A DNA stretch of 64,000 nt from Hysterium pulicare CBS 123377. Lineage: Eukaryota; Ascomycota; Dothideomycetes; Hysteriales; Hysteriaceae. The translations under genes and the position numbers were made by a program. The notes below the pieces were generated by a model. It worked only from the letters and a program-made list of their open reading frames with translations. It was not told the DNA's origin and ran no database searches. Below are positions 32,410 through 44,075 of the stretch, piece after piece. Location: NCBI GenBank assembly GCA_000467715.1, contig AJFK01000025.1, positions 1 through 64,000 of the forward strand, written 5' to 3'. Every line of letters begins with the position of its first letter. Position 1 is the stretch's first letter.

Positions 32410-33122
32410 TGGAAGTATCACAGTCCGCAGGACGAATAACGGAGCATGGGAGATGAGGATGAATCATTGAGCACGGCGTTTGAGAATATAGAAGCGGACT
32501 TTGCTGGAGTTGACGGTCTATGTATGGGCGCTTTTAGGCATCCTTCTGCACGATGCCGGGTTTGTTTGTTATGAGTACGGCCGGATTTGTAAGCGGGCAT
32601 GCATGTGGGTCGGGCGGGTTAGGGATTATGCGAATGTTGTTTTTTGTTCCTTCGAGATTCGCTGATGTACGAATAGACTTGATGTCATTTCCACTGTCTT
32701 TCTGTCACCGAACTAATCGTGGTTTACGCCCTGGTGTGATTCTGACATCTTTCTCGAGCCCGAATTGTCCAGACGTACGTCGCTGACCATGTTGTGGGAG
32801 CAGTCCAGCACCAGAAAGCCTTTAGCTTGCGGAATTCCGCTGGCTTTACCATCCCTATACGGTGGCGTAAGCCCAGACTTATCACGAACTAACGTGACAG
32901 CGCGCCACAGCACCAATCCTTCTCACACCTGGGTACGGACGTAAACCTGCAAATGAGTCAATTGAGGAAGAGTCACAATCCTTCGAGTCTCATTATTTAT
33001 ACTCAACGTTCTACTGGAATATTTACACTGTGTTCCTTTATCCTCTTGGTTTCAGGACAACCTCGGATAAGCAAGAAGGATCTCCGCATTCATTCAAACT
33101 CTCCATCTCCATCAACTTAACA
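32410..33122. promoter_or_regulatory. Intergenic with promoter of the alpha/beta hydrolase gene
   Basis: 713 bp. A TATA-like ATTATTTATA lies near 32991-33000, about 125 bp before the hydrolase ATG. The rest is the 3' flank of the phosphodiesterase gene; nothing else seen. Confidence 0.4.
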
Positions 33123-34136
33123 ATGCCTTTCCAAGTCGACCCCGAAGTCATCGCCGTGCGGGATTCGATCGTAGGCGAACAGCCTGCACGACCTGTCCTT
33201 GCAATTGGAGACGTCGAGACGCGAAGGAAGAATGTCGGCTTTCTCTTCAGTGTCGTTTCGTCAATCTCGCCCGCGTACGACGATGTTAGCTCAACAGATT
33301 ACTACACGTCGACTTCGGACGGCCATCAGCTCATGATGCGCTGGTATGCGAAGAAAGATAGCACCTTGAAGGACTCCTCCGCCGTGCTCTATATCCACGG
33401 TGGAGGCTATATAGCACTTTCGGTACCAACGCTCGACAAAAATACAAGACGCTATGTCTCTGAGACCGGCGTCCGCATTCTCGCAGTCGAGTATCGACTA
33501 GCACCCGAGTTCCCATACCCAACCCCTCTAAACGACTGCTATGACGCCCTCCTCTGGCTTCACAACAACGCGTCTAAACTGGGCCTTGACACCAACCGGA
33601 TCGCCGTCATGGGCGACAGTGCAGGTGGAGGCCTCGCCGCATCCCTAACCCACCTCCTAAAAGAGCGACCGGGAGCTCCGCGAATCGCAAAACAAATCCT
33701 CATCTACCCAATGCTGGACGACCGCAACACAACCCCAGACCCAGCCTTCGCTCCCTTCACGACGTGGAACTACAGCGACAATGCAACGGGCTGGCAAGCG
33801 CTCCTCTCGCCTCTCTACGCCTCTGACGCTCCTATTCCGCCTACTGCGGCACCGGGACGCATGACGCTGGAGCAGGCGAGGGGATTGCCGGATTTGTTTG
33901 TTGATATTGGGGAGTTGGATATCTTTCGTGACGAGGTTGTGAGGTATGTGGAGTTGTGCTTGAAGGCCGGTGTTAGTACGGAGCTTCATCTTTGGAGGGG
34001 CGTCTATCATGGGTGGGATTTGTTTGGAGATGCGGAGGTTACGAGGCGGGCGAGGGAGGAGAGGTATAGGGCTATTAGGAATATTGGGGTTGCGGGGGGT
34101 GGTGAGAGGGGTGGGACGGGATTGGAAAAGGTGTAG
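33123..34136 (+). CDS. Alpha/beta hydrolase, HSL-type esterase/lipase
   Basis: Single exon, 337 aa from the ATG at 33123 (the frame is open upstream but this start matches the family's N-terminus). The oxyanion-hole motif HGGGY is at residues 92-96, the nucleophile elbow GDSAGGG at 164-170 (Ser166), the acid Asp266 in ELDIFRDE and the His296 in VYHGWD, so the triad is complete. EYRLAPEFPYPTPLNDCYDA is the usual segment between. No signal peptide, so probably cytosolic. Such enzymes cut small esters or lactones; the substrate cannot be read from the sequence. The end of the protein is Gly-rich (VAGGGERGGTG). It is followed on the same strand, 266 bp on, by an SDR gene. Confidence 0.92.
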   Translation: MPFQVDPEVIAVRDSIVGEQPARPVLAIGDVETRRKNVGFLFSVVSSISPAYDDVSSTDYYTSTSDGHQLMMRWYAKKDSTLKDSSAVLYIHGGGYIALSVPTLDKNTRRYVSETGVRILAVEYRLAPEFPYPTPLNDCYDALLWLHNNASKLGLDTNRIAVMGDSAGGGLAASLTHLLKERPGAPRIAKQILIYPMLDDRNTTPDPAFAPFTTWNYSDNATGWQALLSPLYASDAPIPPTAAPGRMTLEQARGLPDLFVDIGELDIFRDEVVRYVELCLKAGVSTELHLWRGVYHGWDLFGDAEVTRRAREERYRAIRNIGVAGGGERGGTGLEKV

Positions 34137-34402
34137 GAGGATATTTGGAGGATTGAAGGCAACAGAATGGCCTTCTTTGGCGTGATGGATGTTTGAAGGA
34201 GGATGGCAGTATGGGGAGCAACCCTTGCACTTTCCCAACCGTAGCTTTATCGATAAGAAGCCACGTCGTGTTGCAGCATCGTCCATCTCACTTTCATCCT
34301 TCATCCATCATCCATTATCCTTCTACATCTCAATCCTACGACTCCTTATTCGTCAAAATATCTACCGCTTACAGTTGATACCAAAAACACAGCCGTAACA
34401 TC

Positions 34403-35591
34403 ATGCCACCCTATTCCGGAACTGTCCTCATCGTCGGTGCATCCCGCGGCCTCGGCGACTCAATAGCAAAATGCTACGCTGCTCAGAACTACTTGGTTCT
34501 TGCGACAGCACGAACGTCCAATCCACCACCAAATGGTGTGTAACTGAAGAGCAGATATGAACATGCTCTCCATTGCACAATTGATCATCTCTCTAACCCG
34601 TATCGCCACTAACACCTCCACTCATCTGGCTGCTGTAACATAATCCGCAGCACAAACCACACCAAAGCAACCCCAATCACGCTCCTTCAATACAATAAAT
34701 TAACCCTCTGACTTCCAGCCAAAAACATCTTCTACATCCCCTCAATTGACGTCTCCGACCCAACCTCGCACGCCCTCCTCCAAACCTACCTCTCAACACG
34801 CCGCATCCCTACTCTCAACATAGTTCTCATAACCGCCAGCTCCTTCTACCCCGAAACCCTCTCAACCCCCAGCTATGACAGCCAACTCACGATGTACAAA
34901 ACCTGCGCCATCGGTCCCACCCTCCTCATAGCCTCCCTCGCATCCGCCACATTGGATTCCACGCCTCCGGCCCTCGATGTTTCATCCCCGGCGCAGGTGT
35001 TAGGGAAGGGGGCGAAGATTATACTTGTGAGTAGTGAGGCGGGAAGTATTGGATTGAGAAGCGAGACGAAGGATAGTGGGGGAGGAGGGAATTACGGGCA
35101 TTGTGCTAGCAAAGCGGCTCTGAATATGTGTGGGAGGCTTCTGAGTCTTGATCTTAAGAAGAGGGGTGTCGCGGTTGCGTGTGTGCATCCGGGGTTTATG
35201 GAGACGGAGACTGGGAGGAGGATTGCGAGGGCGGAGGAAGCGGTTGTGGGAGGAAATGGTGAGTTGGTTCCTTTCTTATATGCAAATGATTGGGGGGAGA
35301 TGGGAAGAGCACGATGGGATCGAATAGGAGCTTGGCTGATGAATACCTCTCGCGCTTAGCTATTAGTTCGGATGTCGCGGCTCAGAGCCTCGTCGATTGG
35401 ATCGAGACGTTTGATATGCGCAAAACGGGGCAGTTTTGGGCTCCTAGGGGTGCGAGGTATGTCAACATTTCACTACCAGGCAAGGACTGTTAAGCTGACA
35501 GTTTGGTCTCATGTATAGCGATATCAGCACAGCACCTTACGTACTAGGTCCTTTGGACCGACTTGGAACGGCACTGCAATTACCTTGGTGA
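34403..35591 (+). CDS. Short-chain dehydrogenase/reductase, active-site Tyr replaced
   Basis: Four exons: 34403-34535, 34719-35258, 35360-35456 and 35519-35591; 280 aa, all joins in frame with GT-AG introns (GTGTGT, GTGAGT, GTATGT donors). The Rossmann cofactor motif is VLIVGASRGLGDSIAKCYAA near residue 9; the central part has IVLITASSFYP and GAKIILVSSEAGSIG (catalytic Ser region). The active-site block reads NYGHCASKAALNM, where the family has Tyr-x3-Lys (as in NYGYRMSKAALN); here the position is His172 with Lys176 kept, so the canonical Tyr is missing. Tyr170 is two residues away. The C-terminus (SLVDWIETFDMRKTGQFWAP, ending GTALQLPW) is typical of small fungal carbonyl-reductase-like SDRs. 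Substrate unknown; activity may be lost or altered. Confidence 0.85.
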
Positions 35592-35931
35592 GCTAGAGGT
35601 AATCGTTACTGTGGCTAGGTGGGTATAAGTGCGAGATCAAATTGCAGATGAAGGGTTGGGAAGAGAAGTAAAGGCGGAAGAGTTGGATACTCCTAGCAAT
35701 TTCAACTGTTCTTAACCACTACCTCGATTAATTTGATTTTGTATTCGCGGCATCACGCAATCAATAAACCATTTCGCAGAACCGAAGAAAAGACTACACA
35801 TCAATGTTGATTGGTGTTTAGTTTTATCAATCAACTTATCATATCTCAATTCTATTCATGCTGTATATCCAGAGTAGTCAACTAATCTCATCTCCCAAGA
35901 TTGCGTTGACGGATAGCGAAGTTCGGAAGCC
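35592..35931. other. Intergenic between convergent genes
   Basis: 340 bp between the ends of the SDR gene and con-10; 3' flanks only, AT-rich around 35710-35870. Nothing else seen. Confidence 0.4.
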
Positions 35932-36350
35932 TCAAGAAGCCGATCCACCCTTCCTGCCCGCCTCCTTCGCTGCCTCACTGCCCTTTTCGAAAGATCCGCT
36001 TGAGGCTTGGCCGCCTTTGGAGGCGATTTCGCGCTGTAAGGTGCGTTAGCGGGTCTTTTTTATGAATTGGAAGGATCTGGAGTACAGAAAGGGAGGGGAG
36101 GTGGTGAGTGGTATGGAAAAGAGGGAAGGAAAAGGGGAGTTGTGATAGTCTTGGAAAAATTTGGTAATGGAAGGGAAGACTGGGGAGACTGGGATAATTG
36201 AACACGGATTGCGATTGTCCATACCTGCTTTTCGGGATCCATACTCGCAAACCCACCTGAATGGCTTGCTTGGCCGCCCTTGGATGCGATTTCCTGCACC
36301 TCTTCTTTGGGGCGGTTGGCGAAGTTGCCGGGGTTTGTGTTGTCGGTCAT
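35932..36350 (-). CDS. con-10: Conidiation-specific protein Con-10 (KGG-repeat stress protein)
   Basis: Two exons on the minus strand, 36350-36225 and 36033-35932, with a 191-nt intron (GTATGG...TACAG); 75 aa. The product is MTDNTNPGNFANRPKEEVQE, then three Lys-Gly-Gly units: IASKGGQASHSGGFASMDPE, IASKGGQASSGSFEKG and AGRKGGSAS. This is the con-10/GsiB-like family of small, hydrophilic, disordered proteins that build up during conidiation, light exposure and stress. A TATA box lies about 116 bp upstream, which fits a strongly induced gene. Confidence 0.95.
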
Positions 36351-36465
36351 TTTTGGGGGATGGGGTTTGTTTGGATTTAGGTTGGGAGACTTGGAATAGA
36401 GGCTAGTAGTGGATTTAGAGTTGAGTTGGCTTATGAATGAAGACGTTCTCGGGACTTCCTGTAGA

Positions 36466-36473
36466 CTTATATA
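36466..36473 (-). promoter_or_regulatory. TATA box of con-10
   Basis: On the minus strand the sequence reads TATATAAG, a perfect TATA consensus, 116 nt before the con-10 ATG. Confidence 0.6.
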
Positions 36474-37991
36474 TTCTGTCTCCAGGCCTGATTTGAGCTG
36501 GTCACGATTCGAATCCAGCGTCAGCAACTCGTCATCTCTAAACCAAAATGTCGTGATGACAGCTGTGACATCTGTGGCATATACGGCATCCGATATTCGA
36601 CATCACCATCTTAACACCTTGGAGTCAATATGACGTTTAAACATTCCAGATACAGCAAGTTCGCGTGTTTCAGCCTTCACGATGCGTCGTGGGGTATTGC
36701 CATGCGGCCGGAAGCACCGCCTATGCAGGAGCCACATCGGGGAAATCGGGAGGCGGTCGAGGGAACGAATGTGATTGGGTGGTTGGAGATGTGGGTTCCT
36801 GAGATGAGCCGATGGAGGTGTCATTGTGGAGGTTTTGGGGACATGGCGGTGATGGGGTGGGATGATGATGAAGTCAATTTTTGGTGTCTGTGCTGTGATG
36901 GGTTGGAGATCGGCGGTGTGTATGAGTTCCAAGGTTGTACGGAACCTGACGTCGGGGAGTCTTTACTCTTTTGTTAGTAACATGATTTATAACTATTAGA
37001 TTTGAACTCTTTGTCTGCCTATTGGAAACTGGACATACTCCAAAGGCTTGTGTTTGGTAAGGCTTCAAGCAGCCTTCGACTTTAAGGGACGTTCACTGAT
37101 TTCAAATGCACTACGTACATTAGAAGCAACGGAGAATGTAAGAATAGACATGGGCTCGAAAAGATCTTGGATTGATGTCCTGACGCGAGCTAATCCAATT
37201 AGAGAGTAGTGCAATTGTGGGGAGCATCGCAGCTAATACTCTAGCTTCAATGGATGGAGATTAACCTTCCCAAACCTCTGTACTCTAGTAGGATTGCTCT
37301 AGTCACTTCGATATTCTGCTTGATGTACATTCGGTGGGAATTCTGCCGCAGGATTAGGCTGACACCTACGTCCTGAGATTCGACCTTAAAGGCGAGTTTA
37401 AGAGTGAGCTAGATGATTTTAGCTTATCGTGCTAGTCCCGTGTGATTCTATTATAGAAAGCTTTAGAAACAAGTGAGAAAATAATAACTGAGCGGCGGAT
37501 TGTCAGATCAGCGGTTTGCATGAGCTGTTCCTGGTTTCTGGGTTGTCATTCGTGAATTCGTCTCTTAAAATAAGAGGGTTTTTGTAAAGGATTGAGATTT
37601 TTGGTGATAAATGGAGCCTTCGTAAAACTTTTAAAAAGTTACTGCTGTGTAGAGCTTATTAAGAAGATAGTATATGAATCAGCTGTATTTTAGGCCGCTA
37701 TAATAAATATAAAAGCTTATACATGTAAAATTAGACTTTCAGGTGGAGGGGCGTAAAAGACATTTATATCTCCTCACCAAGCTCAAGTGAGCTCGGCAGA
37801 CGGCGATGACCTTGATATTGATGCTAAAGTACAGCGTTGAGCTGGAGTGAATAGTGCCGTATGTTTGATAAGACCTAAACCGTATCAGGTTTAGCGGCGT
37901 TAGGCTTCACTGCATAGAGGATCGCAACCCATACTTCAGCTGCAGTGAGGACGTGATATCCCACGACCCTATCTAGAGTCATCATTACGCA
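36474..37991. other. Intergenic, AT-rich toward its right end
   Basis: A frame at 36630-36977 (plus, 115 codons, with CHC and CLCC clusters) and its mirror at 36603-36932 exist but neither has support. From about 37.1 to 37.75 kb the DNA is AT-rich with many stops in all frames and short palindromes such as CTCTTAAAATAAGAG near 37562. It could be an old mutated repeat, but no family can be named. Confidence 0.35.
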
Positions 37992-39403
37992 ATGTTTTCT
38001 CGTTCACAGTGCGATATTTGTCGAGAGATCTACTCGACAACTACTTTTCAATATTTTGATACACACGAGTCCGACGAGTCTTACACAAAGCTGACGGATG
38101 CTAATCTGTCCTGTCAAACTTGCAACATATTGTTAGAAGCCTGGCGGATGATAGATGGACTCATGAATATAGAGAATCAGAGGTTTTACCTGTTGTCTAT
38201 CGAGAATGGCAATGGGCCATTGCGTGTGTTTCCCTATGGACCAAAGCATAGTGCCGGAGCGGAAATATACCCCGATAAAGGTATATAAACTGCTACGACC
38301 TGCCTCAAGGTACAGAAGACTGAAACAGAACCTAAGGATTCCGACGCTTGGATGAGTACGGGAACACATTATCTAGAGATGTTTTGGTCCCTGGATTTGC
38401 GCCTGAAATACCCACCTCTTCGGCATCAAAGGAGTCGTTTGAGCTGATTGAACAGTGGATTGAAGAATGTGTTTCATCGCATGTAGAGTGTAATGGACAC
38501 CGGACTACTATCGATACTGGAGAGATTTGTAGTCAAAATGTACACAGGGTTAGAACTCACAAAGGGATCAGATCGGCTGACCACATTAGGGGCCGTAGCA
38601 GCCGAAGTCGCAATCGCGGTTTCAGACATAGACTTGGGAGGGTCGTGGAGAAAAGACTTCTGGCATGAATGATAATCAGTCCTGGCTCACTTCCAGACGA
38701 ACATATGGCTCTCTCTTGGAGCTAGGCTTCTATTATAGGACAAGTAGAGTACCGCTCCCTACGTCAAGACGCAACCGAGTACGTACATGTTATAACGGCA
38801 TGCTGTCCTGGGACTACCCTTGGTCCTATTGATGCTGGCACTTCCCTTGTCGCGGAAGCCTTTATTCTTCTTGAAGGCTATGTGTGGTCAGCAGACTTCA
38901 TCTTATGCGAAGAAGAAACCAGTTGGCTAGTCCGCTCAGAGGTTCGTCTAGACGGAGGTTCAGACGCTTTGGGAAACATAGTCTCCGTCAACCAAGACAC
39001 GTTACTGGCAGTCGAGGAGCTTCCCGCAACCTCGCACGCCATCGAGGGCATGAGCTCGCGAACCACTGTAGTGAGGTGCGACTCGCGCAGGCGTGGAGAG
39101 TATTCAATGAACCATCCTGGTGAGAACTCGTCTAGGTGCAAGCTCTTGTATCTTGGAGAGGAAGAAAAACCGATGATTGAAGGGTTTCCGGGGGTTTGTT
39201 TGGTTCTTGCTGAATCAGTCATTGCTCAGGGTGTTTATGAACGTATCGGATTACTTACTGGGTGTAAGGCCAACGGAGTATGGCCGAGTCGAACTTCCAT
39301 AAAAATGATTCGAACTCAACCTCATACTCCGCTATCACCGTATTGTCTACGCTTCCATTGGAAAAACGATCGTGTTCGATGGTGTTGCAAGAATTTGTGG
39401 TGA
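37992..39403 (+). pseudogene. Broken HET-domain (heterokaryon incompatibility) gene
   Basis: Relic of a HET-type allorecognition gene. The start shows two Cys pairs (CDIC and CQTC) of the zinc-knuckle-like N-terminus. Then SFELIEQWIEECVSSH, the segment that normally precedes the HET domain, is present at about 38440, followed within a few bases by a stretch that in intact genes comes after the HET core (LELTKGSDRLTTLGAVAAEV, about 38545). The HET core between them is missing. The APSWSWAS-type segment near 38720 and a C-terminal part up to about 39403 can still be followed. The parts lie on different frames, so the gene has several breaks and cannot code for a working HET protein. Its presence near the 50-64 kb immunity-like block is notable. 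Confidence 0.7.
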
Positions 39404-40260
39404 GGTGAAGCAACGAGGCACAAGAACAGGTGAAACCTTGTAAAGATGGATAAGCTGACTAATCGCCTAGGAGATCTGGAAAAAGCGTCAAAGTTATCTG
39501 TAGCTCGTTAAAGACTTAGGACACAGCTAGAGGAGAAGAAAAAGAAAGGAAAGGGAAGAGAGAGAATTAGTATTTGGTCTTCTCTCTAGAGCTTACATGC
39601 ATCCGCTATTTGAACGTCTACTCTTTCGTTCTTCCACCTCTAACCCCCAAATCCGCACAAAATTAATCTCTTAGACGGACAAGAAAACCCCACCCCCTTC
39701 AAAATCCCATCTAGTATTCTCAATCCTCACAAGTACCCTTTCAACCCGACATCCAGGAATAACGAACGTCATCATCACTCCCATATATGTTTAATCCCTC
39801 TTCTAGAAAACAAGACGATAAATTTAACGTTTTCTAGTACTATATCGTAGATAGAAAAGGCTCAACTGACTGAATTACAAGTTTTATAGCCGCCCCAAAG
39901 GGAATAACTGAGATCTTCACATATACACCAGCAACCAACCACAAGATCCTGGGTATAAAGTATCGGCCGTTTCAAATGTTAAGCGACGTTGAAAAGGCAA
40001 TACCCATTCGGCCCAACACTTTTATGGAAGAGGAAACTATTTCTGTCTTTCCTGCCCTCTGAAACATTATTGAAGAAGACGGACGCTATGCAAATGAGAG
40101 AAAAAACCGTTTTCAAGTCTGTGTTATGACATACCATGCCTGGTTGGCTACTTTGTCGGAACCTTGAATGAAATCCATCTCTTACAACTTTTTCGAACTC
40201 TCGAGTCCAAAACCCAGTATCTTATCTTACAATCCACGCGCCTCCAGAGAAAAGCGAAAC
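39404..40260. other. Intergenic
   Basis: 857 bp, AT-rich, 3' flanks of the HET relic and of the Zn2Cys6 regulator. No gene seen. Confidence 0.4.
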
Positions 40261-43200
40261 TCACGCCCCACCACCATTCCCATCCCCCACAAACCCCCCA
40301 CCTCCACTGGGATCATAAAATCCCAGCATATCATGTGGTAGATACTCTAGCCAAGGCATCATATCGTCGCCCAGCGCACTCATATCAATATCCTGACTTT
40401 CAATCATCATATCTCCAAACGGCACCTGCGAAGCCGATCCATCGTTCGGAGATGCGAAATTGAATGTGCCGGGAGATATGGTTTGAGAGGGATGATGTTG
40501 TTGTTGGCCCGCGGAGTTGGGGAAGGGGAGGCGAGGGGCGTTCGGAGAAGAGGCTGAGAAAGGGGAGTGCAGGTTTAGGAGGAGGTCGGCGTCGGAAACT
40601 AGGACGGGGTCGTTGGTTGGTGTGGGGACGGAGTGGAAGGTTGAGGGAGGTGGCATGCTTGTTATGGTTGATTGGGTGAAGGATTGAGAGGGTGTTGGTG
40701 GGGTGGCGAATGCGGAGGGTGAGGGCATGGTGTTTGAGTTTTCGAATTTCATCGATCGGGAGGCGTTGAGGGATGGTGGACCGGTCGATGGAGGATGGGA
40801 GAGAATGGAAGCGATTGATGGGTTGTTTGATTTGGTTGGGTAGTTGTTGGTTGATTCTCGGCTGTTGTCGGTGGGGTATAAGACTGCGAGGCTGGTGCTT
40901 GGAGAATTCATGGTTCCAGTTAAGGACCATCCGATGGCTTTGAGCTGTGTTAGTGGAGAGTATACTAAGGTACGGGAGAATGTGAATACGTACCTTGGCT
41001 TGCATTCAGCATAGGAGATCCGGGCACGCTTGGAGTATACCCGCCAGACTTTTGTCGTAGGGCAGACGGAACTTTCGCATGAGCTACATCGCTGATATTC
41101 GGACTCGTAAGATAAGTACCCCAAGAGAGCTTTCGTCTCCATCCTGGTGAAGTGAAAGATGGTTCAGGACGAGGTAGTTCCAAAGCACTTTCCATCTCTT
41201 CTCTAGTATAAAGTAACGGGTCACCGACTCCCTTCGCTTTTTGATCAAGTACCGTTAATATGTATTTGACGCCAGCCCAGTACTTCTCTAGCGATTTCAG
41301 TGCCCGGTAGCAGCGTTGATAGTTTTGATTTGCGGCAGAGGCAAGCAGTGTGTGTTTGGCAGCCTGTTTCTGATCTACTAACCTGTCGCCATTCGACGAA
41401 ACCTGTCTGTCTAGCCTGATTGTTTCCAACGGATGGGGCTCGGAGTCGGTGTCGTCATAAAATGCGTGTGATCCTGGCGTCGAAGGACTGGACTGAGGAT
41501 TGGACGAGGCGGAATGTAGAGCGGTTTCTTTCAAGAATGCACAGGCCGCGATATAGATGGGCTGACTAGATGGACATGAGTGAGTGAGATCAGAAATAAG
41601 GTTTGATCTTGACCTACCTAGTGAAAGGATTGCCCTGTCCAGATTTTGAATCTATTAGCTCCGCGAAGGCTAGAATATCTGCCATAGTCTTGGCTGACGA
41701 CATCGAGAGTTCTCGACTATTAGGAAGGAGCTGCTGGATACTTCCCTCGAATGTCTTGAGCAACGTTGGCTGATGGAGAAGGACGATCAGTGTATGAAAC
41801 CAACAATGAAGCAAAACGAAGTTGGTCCCTTGGTTGACCTTGGCATAATGTTGGAAATTGACAGCGTTGAAATGAAGCCTCGGAGATAGGCCCTGATATA
41901 TATCGGTCAAGTGGTACTCCATAGAAGCAAGCCGTTTAAGAACTTCTGGAGTTACATGCGCCTTTTCTTTGATACTATTGAGTAAATCCGTTACTCTTCC
42001 GTATAAATGTACTATTCGTATCAGGGCTGGGAATGGTAATGGCCATTTAGAGGTTGAATCTACTTCGTCCATCGAAGGGAACGATATCTCGATATCCCGA
42101 TCACGAAGTGTCACTGGGCGTCCTGTTCCAGAAGAGATGACTCGATCGAGGAAGAATATCGACCAAAAGGTATCGATCCTTTCTCGCTCCACAGCTTTCT
42201 GCTCCTCGACAGCAGGATCGTTGAAACCTTTCGCTTGCGTAGGAGAGTGAGGAGCAGGTCTCTGTAGCGGTTCGTGGTTACCATTATTCGCAGAGGTTTT
42301 CACCGCTTTTGGTGTTGGGCCGTGACGACCTTCGTATTTAAGACCTTCAAGAGTCTGCATCCCAAGATCCTGCGCCATTCGAATAGCGATTCCGAGGTAC
42401 ATCCATAATCCACTGTCACGACTTGCACCGAACTCGTCATAAGCGAGCAGAAGCGCAGCTTGCACCACGGCTACACTCGGGCAGGGGAAGGTGTCCGGGA
42501 TTGCGGACTTGGCTCGTTGAGCAAATGCTTGACCGTGTTCTGATGGATGCAGTCTTGATGATTCGGGTGTTTCACTTTCTTTCTGCTGTTCTGGTGACCC
42601 AGTCAACATTGGATGAGTCGAGAACCTTGCAGCTAGTGCGCACACAGCATCGACGAGAATTGCATCGACTTGCTTCTCTTCCAAGTCCCGCATGAATCGC
42701 TCTTTTTGTAAGAACGGAAAATTGCATCCAAGGTGAAGAAAGAATGTTTTGCAGAGGTGCGTTATTAAGGGACTCGGAGACATGGCCGAAGTATCATATA
42801 TGGGGATTTCTACGGGCGTTCGAGCTTCGGGAACACGGGATGGAGACATATGTCCCGCTGAAAGCGGATGCCCAGGGGAAGATTCGTAAGCTGAATTTCA
42901 TTAGCCACATGACGAAGCCTCTGGCAAGCCAACTTACGATCTGATGAAGTTTGGCTTGTACTATGTTGCTTCCCTCTGACCTTGACTACCATTTGTTTGA
43001 AGCCGGGCATGATAGCGGTAGGACCAAAGTATCGAAAGTATGGCATCCGATTCCACGTACTCAGACTCAATTGAGGTTCTGCTTGAAGTGTGTCAGCCAT
43101 GCATCTTCTGAAGAAACTATTGATTGAGAGCACACCCATACCATCTGAATGATCCGCAGTATTATGTGGGGTCGTATCGGGTCCATGGGACTGTGCGGAA

Positions 43201-43651
43201 CTTGTAGAGATTTTATGCGACAGCGATGGTCGAGATGGTTGAGGGTCAGGTTTTGACTTGCGGACTGGTGAATTGTTGGAATGAACATGCTCTTTTTGCA
43301 AAGATCTCTTGACGGCATCTTTGCTGTCCTCGGAGATGGGGCTGAAAGGCGCATCTTTATCACCCTCCGCTCTGTAGCCGTCGCACTCATGTTTATTCTG
43401 CGTACACGTTCCACAGACAGGTCGCTCCCCTATGTGATAGTCAGTTGTGGCCCCGCCTGACGTACGGTCTCTTATGAAACATATTGCTCACCAGAGCACC
43501 TTGTCTTCTTCCTCCGACATGTTAAGCAAGCAGAGTTTATTCTCCTTCTCTTTGCATACGGTCCATCATGATTCGTGACGAAGCGAATGGGCTTCTGTTG
43601 TGGAGGAGGATTATTGGAAGCAGCGGTGGTTGATACGGTACTGTGATTCAT
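40261..43651 (-). CDS. Zn(2)Cys(6) fungal transcription factor
   Basis: Five exons on the minus strand: 43651-43492, 43429-42938, 42857-41618, 41565-40994 and 40937-40261; 1046 aa, closing in frame. The binuclear zinc cluster is complete, with Cys at residues 42, 45, 52, 59, 62 and 69 (C-x2-C-x6-C-x6-C-x2-C-x6-C), split by intron 1, and is preceded by a basic KRRR. The Fungal_trans regulatory domain runs from about residue 240 to 620: HLCKTFFLHLGCNFPFLQKE, AVVQAALLLAYDEFG, IDTFWSIFFLDRVISSGTGR. A Ser/Pro/Asn-rich C-terminal part ends with an acidic-hydrophobic segment (DDMMPWLEYLPHDMLGFYD) that may activate transcription. Target genes cannot be read from the sequence. The last intron uses an AAG acceptor. 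The gene is head to head with ATP12. Confidence 0.92.
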
Positions 43652-44075
43652 GAAAGACGAGCTGCCTCTGAGTTCGCAAGAACGTCAGCACGGCAGCATT
43701 GGACGTTATGATGGGCTCTGAAGCTTCCAAGACTCTCGAGAAGTGAGTCGATGTGGTTGTACGCGGGTGGTGGGGCAGGTGAGAAAACAGAGCGCAACTG
43801 TTGTCTTTGGGATGCTCCACGATAGCCTGCTGATGGTGAGTGGTATCAATGTTGGTTGCAACTGCTGGACGGAAGTCAGGGTCAATCTCCGCAATCGTGA
43901 ACCCGCCAGCACGCCGACTGTGAGTGGTTGCGATGGGTGTGGTGGTGCTCTAGAACGCAGCGGCGGAGAGAACCCCAGCTTTCGTCTGACGCCCCAAGCG
44001 CCAAATTTATCTTTCATCTCGAGCTACTTTCGACATAGTCATTTCTATCAACTCCACCACCACATCTGTATTATA
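43652..44075. promoter_or_regulatory. Shared promoter region, Zn2Cys6 regulator / ATP12
   Basis: 424 bp between divergent start codons. No TATA box identified. A minus-strand frame (43706-44017) and a plus-strand frame (from 43743) cross it but have no family support. Confidence 0.4.

Noticed and set aside
33123-36350. Hydrolase, SDR and con-10 as a secondary-metabolite cluster
   Set aside because: No backbone enzyme (PKS, NRPS, terpene cyclase) or P450 is present; adjacency alone is not enough.
36500-36520. GATTCGAATCC, similar to a tRNA B box
   Set aside because: No matching A box, anticodon arm or acceptor stem at the right distance.
36630-36977. 115-codon frame with CHC and CLCC clusters
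   Set aside because: A mirror frame of equal length lies on the other strand, and no family, splice signal or conserved spacing supports it.
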